Source of the DNA: Chaetorhynchus papuensis
Lineage: Eukaryota > Chordata > Aves > Passeriformes > Rhipiduridae
Assembly (NCBI GenBank): GCA_013396525.1
Contig: VWYX01000715.1
Span: 36,718-100,717 of the forward strand
Length of the DNA: 64,000 nt
Reading direction: 5' to 3'
Of this stretch, positions 1 through 11,600 are shown one piece after another. The notes below the pieces were generated by a model, which saw nothing but the letters and a program-made list of their open reading frames with translations, ran no database searches and had not been told where the DNA came from. Numbering within the stretch: position 1 is the first letter of the stretch; every line of letters starts with the position of its first letter. Position numbers and translations under genes: made by a program.

Positions 1-258
1 GGCCTGGAGAAAAGGAGGCTCAGGGGTGACTTTATCACTCTCTGCAACTACCTGAAAGGAAGCTGTAACCCGGTTGGGGTCTGCATCTTCTCACAGGCAG
101 CCAGTGACAGGACAAGAGGACCCAGTCTCAAGTTGCACCAGAAAAGGTTTAAATTGGATACTAGGAAAACTTTCTTTACTGAACAGAGTGTCAAGCATTG
201 GAATGGGCTGCCCAGGGAAGTGGTGAAGTCACCATCCCTGGCGGTGTTCATGAAATAA
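1..258 (+). pseudogene. CR1 ORF2 C-terminus, partial, open frame
   Basis: Frame 1 reads without a stop from the window edge to TAA at 256-258, giving 85 codons. It matches the C-terminal tail of the CR1 ORF2 protein (endonuclease plus reverse transcriptase, which copies the element's RNA into the genome). Landmarks are LEKRRLRGDF near the start, then TRKTFFTE and HWNGLPREVVKSPSLAVF near the end. The frame has no internal ATG start, so it is a fragment of a longer ORF. In related copies the protein runs about ten codons further, to the next in-frame TAA at 286-288. Here the codon at 256-258 looks like an Arg codon turned into a stop by C-to-T and G-to-A changes, which is inference. It is not expected to be a functional gene. 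Confidence 0.8.
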
Positions 259-373
259 CTGGGTGTGGCACTCAGTGCTGTGGTTTAATTGACAAGGTGC
301 TGTTCATTCAGAGGTTGAACTCAATGATCTTGGCGGTCTTTTCCAACTTTAATGATACTCTTATTCTATAATG
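1..373 (+). mobile_element. CR1 LINE, 3' end (enters from left edge)
   Basis: The end of a CR1 non-LTR retrotransposon in sense orientation. The text follows the usual CR1 order: the end of the reverse-transcriptase ORF, then 'actcaatgatct..ggtcttttccaac' and a short tail ending 'attctata'. The left part lies outside the window. The copy is fairly well preserved, since its reading frame is still open from base 1 to 255. Family assignment is from known avian CR1 consensus patterns. Confidence 0.93.
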
Positions 374-2326
374 AAAATTAATGCCATTTTTTCTCTTAGA
401 GTGTGTTCTAACAAGGACAAAGGTTATTTTTGAATTGACGTCCACTTACTGATTTCAAATAACATAAAATAGTTTTTAAGTTGTGAAGGGAAAGTGTTAC
501 AAAACCAAATAAAATCTTTGATCCTTTCATGTTATTCTCATGGAAAGGAGACTTTTGATACCTTAGATGTTTTCTGCCATCAGACTCTGAAATATTTGGG
601 GAAACATATAAGAAGTGATACAATTAGAATGTAATTGTAAGTAAATCAATAGTGGGCTTGGTGAAATATTTCATATGAACAAGATATAAACAAGCATCCC
701 AGGGTTACTAAACTAGACTGTCACAATCAGTTTTATCAGAGTGGAATCTGTCTAAGGTGAAGTGGAAAACTGCTTTTGAACATTGAAATATGTATTTACC
801 TTGGCCTATGGTTGAATTTGCCTTCCCAAAGGAAGGGAGTGATGCTTGATAATGAATTTTCCCTCTAAAGCCAAAGCATAGTATTGCACTAGGCTATCAC
901 ACTTTAGGACACTAGACATGTATATGTAGACAAAAATCAGGGGTTAAGAAGATTCCATCTTTATAGGATTAGATCTATGTTCTACCTAAATTCAAGGAAG
1001 ATTCAGTTGAAGGAATCTTAGAAATCTCTGAAAGAGCAACCTTTAAAAACTCTTCATCTCTAGGTCTATATTCTTTCTGGTAAAAGAAGAGTTAATCCAT
1101 CAAGACAGAGAAACTGTCAGCCCTTACTAGTGTTTCTTTAGTTTACAGAATTCAATAGCTGACAGCCATTTCTTTCAGTCTGGGTTGACAGGCTGCCTCA
1201 CTGCAGAGTAGGAGATCCTCTATGAATTCTGTGGGATTTATTTCATTCCAAATATGCCTTGCCATATGTCTTTTAGGATGAAAAAGAGTCAAAAGCTTGG
1301 TGAAATTAAGGGATGGAGGATTGTTTTTTGGTGGGTGGGTTTTTGTCTTTTACTTTTCTGTGAAGGCTTTAATCCTAGAGGAGTGTGTTGAGGGAGTTAG
1401 TATATTAGCTGCTGTTTTTAAGGACTATAAATCATGGACTGGGAAAGACTAATAATCTTGAGGAAGCAGAAATAAATGTCTTGAAAGAAAGCTTTACTAT
1501 TGCCTCTGTACAAGGTCAACAATAAAAGAAAATGGCTAGCACATATTCTCTTCTCTCTTGGGTGCTTTTCCAGGAGCACACTGATACTACTAATATGATA
1601 CTGCCTGTCAGTAATTGTTTTGGGGAAAATTCCATGAAAATTCCTAACAAAACACTTGCATTTCTTCAATAAAAAAAAGTGCAAGTCAGAGGCTCAGACT
1701 CCAAAAGGCTCCTGAATATCATAATACATTAATTAGCTATCGGTTCTCTGGGTGTGAGCCCTAGGTTGTAAATGGGTCAAGTTTTGTTATTTTTTCTAAG
1801 TTCAAAAAGTATACTGGACAGCAGTCCTAGAGACTTCTGCAGGCAGTTGTTGAAAGAATTTGTCAAAATGATCTTATGAAACAGAGCTCTTGAAATTATT
1901 GTGCCAAAGCAACTTAGTAGAAGATCTCCTCCTGGTTTCCACTTTGATGCTTCCGGATCTGTGTTTTCTTGAAAAATCAATGATTTGCATTCTTGCAGCT
2001 GTAACATAGGAAGGTGCTGTTCTGTGAGCAGAACTTGTGCTGCCTCATTTTCTCTTGCTTCCAGCTATGAGTTTATCCTCCTCCCCTTAAATGTGTAAAG
2101 CTAATGTAGGGGAAAAAACCAGATTTCCATTATACAGCTCTCAAGTTTTAGAAATGCAGTAAATAAGGAAAGGGATTTAAAGGTTAGTTCCACCCAATAA
2201 CTTTACAATGTATTGATAAGTAGCAGTCAGATTTGAGAGTGGCAAACAAATTAACCAACTAAATTAAGCCCTAAGCCTGATTTTCTCTAAAAATAAAAAT
2301 CAGTCAGGAAAACAGAAAATAGCATG
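374..2326. other. AT-rich unique DNA, no gene seen
   Basis: No recognisable repeat, exon or RNA gene. The open frames here are short and unlike any family I know. A T/G-rich patch lies at about 1321-1350. Probably intergenic or intronic. Confidence 0.6.
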
Positions 2327-2731
2327 GAGATCTCATAGCAGCCTTCCAGCATCTGAAGAGGGCACTCAAGGAAGCTGGAGAGGGACTCTTCATCAGGAAC
2401 TGTAGTGGCAGGATAAGGAGTAATAGGTTCAAACTGAAAGAAGAGAAATTTATGTTAGATATATGGAAGAAATTCTTTACTGGTGAAGTGGAGAGGTACT
2501 GAAACAGGTTGCCCAGAGAAGCTGTGGATGCCTCATCTCTGGAAGTGTTCAGCGCCAGGCTGGATGGGACATTGAGTAATCTAGTCTAGTGGAAGGTGTC
2601 CCTGCCCATGGCAGGGGAATTGGAACTGGGTGATTTTTAAGGTCCCTTCCAACTCAGGCCATTCTATGATCCTATGGTTCTATGATTATGTGGTTCTATG
2701 ATTCTATGGTTCTGATTCGATGATTCCATGA
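2327..2731 (+). mobile_element. CR1 LINE 3' end with octamer tail
   Basis: A sense-strand, 5'-truncated CR1. It starts near 'gatctcatagcagccttcc', passes 'caggttgcccagagaagctgtgg' type text, then 'ccctgcccatggcagggg' and 'aaggtcccttccaactc', and ends in tandem 'attctatg/gttctatg' units. The coding part carries stops and is dead. The tail is much longer than the two or three units usual for CR1. Confidence 0.93.
2661..2731 (+). repeat. CR1 terminal octamer microsatellite
   Basis: About 70 bp of imperfect 8-bp units (attctatg, gttctatg, attatgtg, gattccatg). This is the CR1 3' tail, normally 2-4 units, extended here to about eight or nine. Confidence 0.85.
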
Positions 2732-3917
2732 TATAGGTCATTTAAAACAATGGAACTATTATGAGAATAGAGAGAGATGGAACGAATTATATAATTTTTT
2801 ATTATTTCTTTCATTCCAGGGCCTGCTTTAGGTCTGTCAAGATTATTTTATGAAGATATTTTAGACTTGTTTTTTGATTGAAATATCATATGAATTTCCT
2901 CTTTTGATGAGTTTTATTTTCTTTTCCTAATGGTTCCTTAAAGAAAAATCTAAAGAAATTACATCTTTTTTTTATTCAATGTATAGAAGTCACATTTTAC
3001 AATGTGACACTTACATGGCTCTATGTGGACTAGCATTTTTGAATTTCCCTACACATGCTTCACCAAGTTTATGTATTATGAAATTTACAGAGATTGCCAA
3101 ATCTCTCAAAATATTTATCAATTTCCAGTTAACATAAACTGTGTCAGGCCATTAACTAACTGGACTTTGAGGAATTCAAATAAGATGATCAGACTAATGA
3201 GTGATGTTCTGGTTTCCAGCCATTCTAGAAGAGACAGATGACAAAGGTCTAAGGTAGGGTTCAGTGGTCCCTTTGGTCTTCAGAAATGAACTGTAACTGT
3301 GGTGGATCCTGGTCTAAGGGTGGAGGAAGGACCACATTTTTTCCTCAGTATGTGATTAAAGGATGTGTTTTTCTTTCTTCCTATGCTCCTTCCGAACAAA
3401 ATCAATCACTACTGTAAATAGGTCCTAAAGTTAGGAAATTGTTCTTAGTTAATAACTACCTGTTAGCTTCCCCTGCTCTCTACTGCTAATGAAACAGCTT
3501 AAGGGATCTGAATAATATAAATCAAAATCTTATAATTAATTTTAGTTAAATCTTTGGATGTGCATGTATTGTATTAACAAAGCTGTGCTGCTGAATTCCA
3601 TTTAGTTAACTGAGGATTGTTCACATCCAAAATAGGAGTTATTGTTTCTGAGATTGTTTTGCCAGTTTTATAAAACCAAGTTTCCAACTTTGGACATTCA
3701 AGCTTATATTTTTTCTCAGCAAAGCTCTTAATATCTAATATCTATCTTAATATCTAAAAATATGAACTAAATGGCTATTCACAATAAAAAAGAATCTTAC
3801 ATCAGGAGATCAAAATAAAGTATAATCAGAAAGTTGATCAAAATGTAATAATTAAAAGGCAGTAGTAGTAATAGCAATAGATGATGATAGGTATTCTGAT
3901 TTATGAGAGAAAAATAC
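2732..3917. other. AT-rich unique DNA, no gene seen
   Basis: Nothing recognisable. The small open frame at 3023-3241 has no family resemblance and no splice context. Confidence 0.6.
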
Positions 3918-4102
3918 ATAGAATCATAGAATTGTTTAGGTTGGAAAAGACCTATACAATCATTGAGTCCATCTATTAATTCAGCACTACCAAGCCCACC
4001 CCTAAACCACGTCCCTAAGTGTCACAGCTGCACATCTCTGAAATACCTCCAGGGGTGGTGACTTAACCATTACTCTGGGCAGCCTCTTCCAGTGTGCCAG
4101 TA
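3918..4102 (-). mobile_element. CR1 LINE 3' end, antisense
   Basis: Begins with 'catagaatcatagaattg', the reverse complement of the CR1 octamer tail. It continues through 'ggttggaaaagacct', 'accacgtccctaagtgtcac', 'cctccaggggtggtgact' and 'ctgggcagcctcttccagtg', the antisense of the CR1 3' coding end. It fades out near 4102 at an A-rich segment. Confidence 0.9.
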
Positions 4103-5393
4103 AGTCCACTAAAGGCTTAAAAAAAAAGAAACAATGAAGATTCTTTATGCCATGAAAGCATCTGGTGGTAGCAGTAGGGGAGAAGGATCTCTGAGGGACT
4201 GTCATGCAGGGCAGTACAAGTTTGACTGTTAGGGAGGGATTAGTTTGTCAGCTGGAAATGGGGGATATGCAGGCACTGGATACGGAAATCTGGAAATGGG
4301 CCAGAGGGATGCAGAGTGATGGGGCTTTGGGGGAAGGTGTCAGTTTGAGAAGCAGATGTGGATAACTCAGAGCTGTGGAGCTGCTTGCCTCTATTCATGC
4401 TGTTTGGGGAAATAGCACTTTGTGTATTTTGTTTAAATAAATAAAATTACATGAAAACGTATTTTTGACTGATGTCTGCAATTTTCTTACTCCAATTAAA
4501 CTAACCTTTCAAGGTCCCAAATTACAACCTATGGGCTTAGGTCAGAGGAGCAATGGCATTTTTTTTATCATTGCATTTGCATTTCACATAATGTACCAGT
4601 TCTGAAAGGAATGGGCTTTATTTCTTTCAACATGAAATTATATAAGCTTCAATAAGTTTTTTTCTATTGAGGCTACCCATACAAACTTCTGGTAATGAAG
4701 CTGCACAAGTGAGCTAAAGTACTTCTTTAGGGATTAAAACCTCTCTCTGTCTACCTCTCCAGGATGAAAAATCATCAAAACTGCTAGAGGTATGACCTGC
4801 TGCTTCTCTTACTTTTTCAACTTTGAAATGTGTGCTTGCCGAGTGAATTGAAGAAGTGGACACATTTTGTAAGCTGTCATTCTGTATAGAGATTTACAGC
4901 TTTCCATTTCTATTTAGAATTAAAGAATAATGGTGTAGCCCTTTCCTGAAAAGCCCAATAAAACCAAAGTGATGCACCCAGTATATAATGAGAATTAAAT
5001 GGAGCTTTCAAAACCACTGGTAGCTATGCATCTCTGTCAAGCTGTCATTTATTGCACAATCAAGCCTTGAGCAGAAACCTAGCCTCAAAGGGGCACTACA
5101 GAAACATGTTCTTGAAGCCTTGCTGAAAGGTTTTTGGAAGAACATTGTCAGAAATGCTTTATTTCATTTACTTCTTGAAACTGCATAGGTACTAAACTAG
5201 TGGGCAACATTTCTTGGACAAGTATCAAAAATCATAGCTTCTATTCCATGTATGAATTTTAATAAATGTTTAAATTATATTTTCCAATCAATGTGGTATT
5301 TTAATACATATAGCTCAATATCAGTAATCAAAGAGTTTTTTAGAGCTATTATAATGTATCTCTTCCTATACAACAGTAAAACATCTGGTTTTA
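4103..5393. other. unique DNA, no gene seen
   Basis: Slightly more GC-rich at 4240-4400, then an (AAAT)3 run with an overlapping AATAAA at 4434-4446. That arrangement could mimic a transcript end, but there is no coding support. The rest is AT-rich without recognisable elements. Confidence 0.5.
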
Positions 5394-6300
5394 CATAATC
5401 ATGTTGGTTAAAAAGGACCTCTGCAAGTCATCTAGTCTAGCCTTCCCCTTGAAATAGAGCTCCCATGAACACTAGGTCAGCCACGACTTTGTTTAGGTGC
5501 ATCTTGGAAACCTGCAGGGATAGCGATCCTGGTTCTTTTAAATCAAAGTGCCACACCACACTCCTGGTGAAGACATTTTTCCTGAAATCCAATCTGAATA
5601 TCATAAACAGCAACGTGTGGCTTTGGTCTTTGCTCTTGCATCTGCCGCTTCATCACCTCTGTCATTCCTTTCAAGTAGCTGTAGGTTGTTATTAGGAGGA
5701 CCTTAGTCCTTCTTGTCATCAGACTGTGTGAGCTAAGCTTCCTCAACCTCTTCCCTCATGGCCTAACAACCATCCATCCCTTACACAGTGACCTCCGGTG
5801 GACCTTCTCCAGTTTCTCCACACCCATCCTCAGTGGAAGCAGAACAGGATGATAGCTTCTTTCAGTCTGCTTGCTACCCTTTTTCTAATGCAGTTCAGTA
5901 GGAAGTTTGTTTTATGGAATGAGAATGCACTTTTGTTGCCTTGTGTCCAACATCGTTTCCCCAGCAGTGTCAGCAGGGTGTTCCCCTCAGACTACATGGT
6001 TGTGTGGAGTTCTCCCATCCCAGGTGTAAAAGTGGGAGCACCTCCTTATTGAACCTCACAGGGTTCCTGTTGGCCCAGTCTCCATGTCCATCCATGTCAT
6101 ACAGAGTGGAAGTTCAGATGTGCTGTTGAATCACTTTCCCCCATTTAGTAAATCCTCTCTAAAATTTGTCATGTCTGTTATCCAAACCACTGACGACAAT
6201 CTCACAGTGCAGGTCTCTGTGGTACCCTGCACATCCCCAGCCACCAGAAACCAGTTGTCATTGGCTCTATGAGGGATTACACTGCAGTGAACACTCAGTG
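5394..6300 (-). mobile_element. old CR1 LINE, long 3' part, antisense
   Basis: About 900 bp of antisense CR1, the longest copy in the window and heavily diverged. Landmarks in order are 'aaaggacctctgcaagtcatctagtctag' at the 3' end, 'cctccggtggaccttctccagtttctccac', 'tctcccatcccaggtg', 'gaacctcacagggttcctgttggccca', and finally 'ggtaccctgcacatccccagccacc', equivalent to the 'actgacccctgggggacgcc' region of better copies. No reading frame is intact. The far boundary is uncertain by some tens of bases. Confidence 0.85.
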
Positions 6301-8580
6301 CTATCTGGTTCTTTTGAGATCCAGAGAACTTAATAGGAAACTTCCTTTCAGTTTAAAAGAATATTTTAAAAACCTTCCAAAAGGACATCAGTGACAGAAT
6401 CCCAGTAGCTACAAAAACTTTTGAGGTTTTGGTAGAAAACTTGTTCCAAATAATAATATTAATACCTTTAAGGCTGACAAAATATTCTAAAGACACAAGA
6501 AAAGCACCAGGACTTTTATAACTTTTCAACTAAACCACTTTTTTTTTTTTGTTTTGTTTTTACTTTATTCTTTCAGGGGCAGCTGTTGCCAGTCCTGCCC
6601 ACAATTATTTCTGCCTGCAGTTTAACTGATTTAGTCATCTTGCATTATGATTTGTCAGACATCTAAAAGTAAAGTAAATTGCAGGAAAAAAATTGTTTCC
6701 ACAAAATTAGAACCCACACAAGAAAAGAGCAAATCAAGGTCATCTTGCCCTCTTAATTCTAAAAGGTACTCTTCAATTTATTGCTATTAAATAACTTCTT
6801 CTGTAAATAATGTGCATGAATCTTCACATGCATTCACAGTCAGAGTGTTCAAAGGTAAGCACAAACAGCTTAAACAGAGTAGTACAGTAAAATTCAATGC
6901 AACAGGTTTATGGGGATTTCTATGGTGGGGACTGTAACATAAAAATAATGTATAAAGCACATTGAAAAACAGGAAGTAAGTTTTATTTTCATCCGTCTTT
7001 CAAAGTCACTTCTTTTCTGACACTCCAAATGTTGTCAAATTCCAGATCTAGAAATCCATTTTGACTACCCTGGAAAATCTTCATTAACCTCACAGAGGAA
7101 GAGAGTCCAAGTGAAGACTCTGAAAGGAGTTGAATGGTTTACTGTAGTGTCTCTGGGCAATTCTGTCCTCTCTTGTTTGGACCCCTACTTGAAAAAGAAT
7201 ATAGAACTATAGATGCAAGTGTGGCCTTCTGTAGAAACAGGCCTGCAGCGTATTCATTATCACCTTTTGACTGTCTATATCTCTGTTCTGCAATTTTTTA
7301 GTAAAGATAATTGATATCTGAACACTACTTGGGATCCTGAATAATTTATTCACCTGTATAAAGGTACTGCTTAATCCTCAAACTTGCATCAAAGTGAAAA
7401 TATGTCACCTAAACATCTGAAAATAGCAACACAACTTGAATGAATTTGGCTTAGATCTTCTCTTTTCACTGAATAGAATGATGTCCCTGGAAGCTGGAAC
7501 AAACACTGCAATTCAGCAAGGCCTTTAATGTGATCTGTGCTACTTAAGATCCCTGTGCTATTGGCAAAGCTATTAATGAGAGTAAGCTTTCAAGTTCACT
7601 GTCACCTGGACATGGGTCTGGCATCTCTGAAGGCAATGGTACAGAGGGTTCTGTGTGTTTTAAAACAACGGGCACTGCTTCTACATATAGCACACAACCA
7701 TTTCTCCTTTCAACAGCTAAACCTCCATTGACCAACTTCAGCTGTTATTTGCTTGCCTTTAAAGATGATAGAGTGCTGTTAAAGTCATAGTGTGTTGGCT
7801 ACAAACAAAGGTAATGGAAAAACGAAGCAAAGGAACACTTCTGAAGTGCTCCAAATTTCTTCTGCTCCCTCTCTCACTTATTCCTGATAGGAAAAAAATA
7901 AACTTTTAGAAGGAAGCCCATACATCTCTTTCTTTTTCTATTTTTTTTTAGTATAAACCATTAAATTGTGTGACTAGCTAACAGTCGACTAAGCTCCTGA
8001 CAAAGTGATATAATCTTTCTAAAATAAACACTGGCAGTGTACCAGCTGCAAACATTGTTCTGTTCAAAGATAGGAAATGCAAGCACAAACAGATAAAACT
8101 GGGTCCAAATATTGCTGCATTTTTCACTTGTTTAAAAGAAAATGTAAGGATCCCTGTTCTTTCTGCTGCATCCAAGACAGATCCAAATCTGCAGAAAGAC
8201 CCACTTCCATATAAAAAATTGAAGTAGATGTTAACCTTGTTCAATTTTTGATTTGTTCCTCACTGCTGCCTTTTTCAATGCCTAACCAATGTGCTGCCCT
8301 GAGGCATCACAAACATTGTACTTATGGCCTTGACAGATGCTTTTCTTCCCAGAAAGGTGAGACATTCAGTAGCCAGATGATGATGTGAGTTCTCCTACCT
8401 GTCTTTTATACTTTTTATGCCAGAATATCATTTATTTACACTTTAGTGTCTTCACTCGTATGTATTGTAGGAATAGTGGGGGTAATTTTTTAATTATTGA
8501 TTTCTAGGCCTCTGGTTTTACCTGTTTCTCTGTCCTGTGGAGACCTATGCATGTTCTCCCTTCTACTTTACTCATGTGAA
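6301..8580. other. AT-rich unique DNA, no gene seen
   Basis: No repeat family or coding exon recognised. A T-run at 6539-6550 precedes a polypyrimidine/AG sequence (6566-6577) that resembles a splice acceptor, but no convincing exon follows. Confidence 0.55.
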
Positions 8581-8633
8581 TCTCATTTGAATTAGAAAAT
8601 TCTCATTTGAATTTCATTTGAATATAGAAAACT
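8581..8633. repeat. short tandem array, tctcatttgaatt
   Basis: The 13-mer tctcatttgaatt occurs at 8581-8593 and again at 8601-8613, followed by a partial third copy at 8614-8623. A 'tagaaaa' spacer also recurs. Confidence 0.8.
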
Positions 8634-11600
8634 TTTGATTGTGGGTGAAGGAATATGAACCACACTTTTTGCAACATACTTGTGTATTTGTGTGTCTTAT
8701 CTGCCTAACCTAAGGAAAGCATAGTAAACTGTACTATTAGCCACAAAAGTATTTCCTGTGTCAGCAGCCTGTGTGGAGAGATGGCTGGTGCTGCCCAGAA
8801 TAGTAAAAGCATTTTTAGTCCAAAATATGATATAAGTGTGCAATAGACAGCTTTTTGAAAACAATTAGCAAGAACCCAGGGGAAAAAAGTACTCCTATAT
8901 GTGGACAAAATATAGAAATGACTGACCAGTGTTAAAAAGAGCAAGTAATTCAGCATAAATTAATAGTGAGATCCTGAATATGAATGTGCAGCTCTCACAG
9001 TAATTTCTCCAAAAGCTGCTGACACAGGACAAAGAAGAAAAAAAAGTTGTGTCTGTATGTAAAGCACAAGGGGAATAAACACAAAGATAATTCATAGAGA
9101 AGCACAAAAAAAACATGGTGATAAAGGAGACAAGACATCAAAATCTGTGCAGAAGAAAATTTAAAAATATGAAGTTGTGATGACAGTATGCAAATGCAGA
9201 ATTGTGAAGGTATGGAGAAAACTGTGATAGAAAATGCCCTACCTCTAGGTTAATTATAGCCTAAAGACCATTATGTCAGAGGAGACAGACAAGAAAAGAG
9301 AAGGAAAGCAATTCATAACATTGAGGACACAAGCAATTAGTCGAAGGATAAGATTTTGCATAAATGCAAGTAGTGCAGAAAAATAAAAGGTTTGTAGAGT
9401 GTGCAGCAGCACAAAGTATTTGGACAAGTTATCAGAATAAAAACAAACAGGTAATTGAAGGCCAGATAGAGAATGGTGTATGGATGACTGCTCTAGCCTG
9501 AAACAGCTTTCTCAGTTTTATTCAACAAGCACATTGCAAATAAGCAGAGACAAATTATAGTTTAACTAAGAACATATTCACCACAGAGGGATTTGCATAA
9601 GAGGCAGCAGAGCAAGGAAAATGCACAGCCTGAAATTTCAGGTGCTGCAGAGAGTGAAGGAGCTGTCCCTTTCAGCTAAAACGAGTGAACTCAGGAAACA
9701 CTGACAGTAAACTTAGGACAAACGATTCTCCTGACAGACAACTGAGGTGGAACAAAAGCATTCAGAACATCCAGTGTGCTGCAGTAGCTTGCCAGTAGAA
9801 CTCCTGCAGTATTTTTTTGTGGCTGGGACACCCTCCACCCACATTATACCCAGAGAAGGATGTAATTCTTTAGTAACAACAGCACCTTTTCTGATGTGTT
9901 CAGAGAACTACAGGAAAAAAAAAGAAATAAAAAAAGGACCTCTAAAAGCAAGTAATGAAGCACACTGGTAAAGAAAAGAACATTGTTCAAGTCAGCGTCC
10001 TCACTGCGGTGAACAGCAAGATAGTCTTTTAGAAACCAGTGCAGCTATGTTTTCTTAAAATTAGGCAACTTGCATATTAAGAAGTGTCCACTGCGAATTA
10101 CTCCCAATGTAAAAATATTAACTCAAAAAGCAAATGCATCTACTCTTTCCCATCTGAAAACAGGAAAATAATTATTTCCAAATAGTTTACTTCCAAAGGT
10201 CATATTGACAAATAACACTGTATATAGCAAGCAATTTTCTGATAGGTGGTTATGAATGTATCTATTTACAAATGTTGAGAATACTATTTGCAGTCTATTA
10301 AGGTAACTGATCTCAAAATATGTCAGAAACCCTCAAAATATGTTGTAAATCAATATTCAACAGATGTTTCAAAAATAAAATGTGTATAGCATTACTCTGG
10401 AATGTTGCTGCTATAACGGGTAGTGATAAAATATCCCTCAGCTTATGGAAATATTATGATGTAAACAAAGGATAATTCATATATTACACTGCTGTGAAAT
10501 GGGCCTTGGGCCCTTCCTCCTTCAATGACTTCTTGGCAACTTCTGTATGAGACTCTGTATTAGCAGAAAAAAAGATAAATGCAAATTATAAGGCTCTGGC
10601 TATGCTGTTTCCTCAAAAAGAGCTTTAAAACAAAGATGTTCATTAAAAAAACATGCTCCTACAGAAAAAATTCCACGTCAGAGCTTCATGACCAGTTTCT
10701 ACCCTGCCCCAAGGTGGAAAAATATGCAGAGGCCAAAACCCACTGCACACGGCAAGAGAATGAGCTGTCAGCAGGTATTAAGTGGGCAGATACTAGTACC
10801 TTCAAGAGGTTCTTTAAGAAAAAAATCATACTTTTCAGATTAGCTTTATGAAGTATGTCCTCATTCAGAAAACATTGCAATGGATAAAGTTGCCCACAAA
10901 ACAGAATACAAGTACCCTTACATACCACCAAGTGATGGAAGTTTGTGTAATAAATTGTTCTGCTGAACTGACTTTTGGGACATCAGACATGGGTCATAAA
11001 AATCCCAGACAGGAGATCTGAAGAATCTGGCTGAGCAACAAGGCACTTACAGTGTATATATGGCAGGAAAGGTAAATAGTGTAAGCTAAAAGAGAAAGAA
11101 AGCATCAATAAAAGATAGTTTCTGGTTTTTCTGTGGGGAAACAAGCCACCTCCCTATAGGGTTCTGTGCACAAAGCTGGGTAAGTAGGTGACAGAGCATA
11201 TCTTTATCTTCCTGTCTGGCTCCACATCCAGTTCACCTCCAAAATGTAATCCACAACAGTTGGCATCTATAAGAATGTGAAATTTCTCCTTGACAAGACT
11301 GTTCTTCCAGAAATGACAAGACATTTTTCTAGGTTTTCCATATAATTTTAAATAAATAATTCCTAAGATGCCTTGCATGAAGATTAATATGAGTCCCAGA
11401 CTTTTTTGAAAGACTCAGTTGCCCATCTCTCTTTTTAATGGTCATAAATTATGAGGAAATCTGTGAAGTTAAGGATAAAAAAGACATAGTAAGTGGTACA
11501 GACTTTTTCTTCATCAGAGAAGGATTATCTTTTTAAGTACAATATGCAGAACTTTGTCCAGCTTCCTACCAAATATTATGTCACACCAGCCAATGATTTA

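Noticed and set aside
4420..4450. AATAAA-containing A-rich run as a gene 3' end
   Set aside because: It is a three-unit AAAT microsatellite and no coding sequence precedes it.
9130..9760. Purine-rich stretch as a possible old retroviral internal region
   Set aside because: No LTR, primer-binding site, polypurine tract in context or recognisable protein motif.
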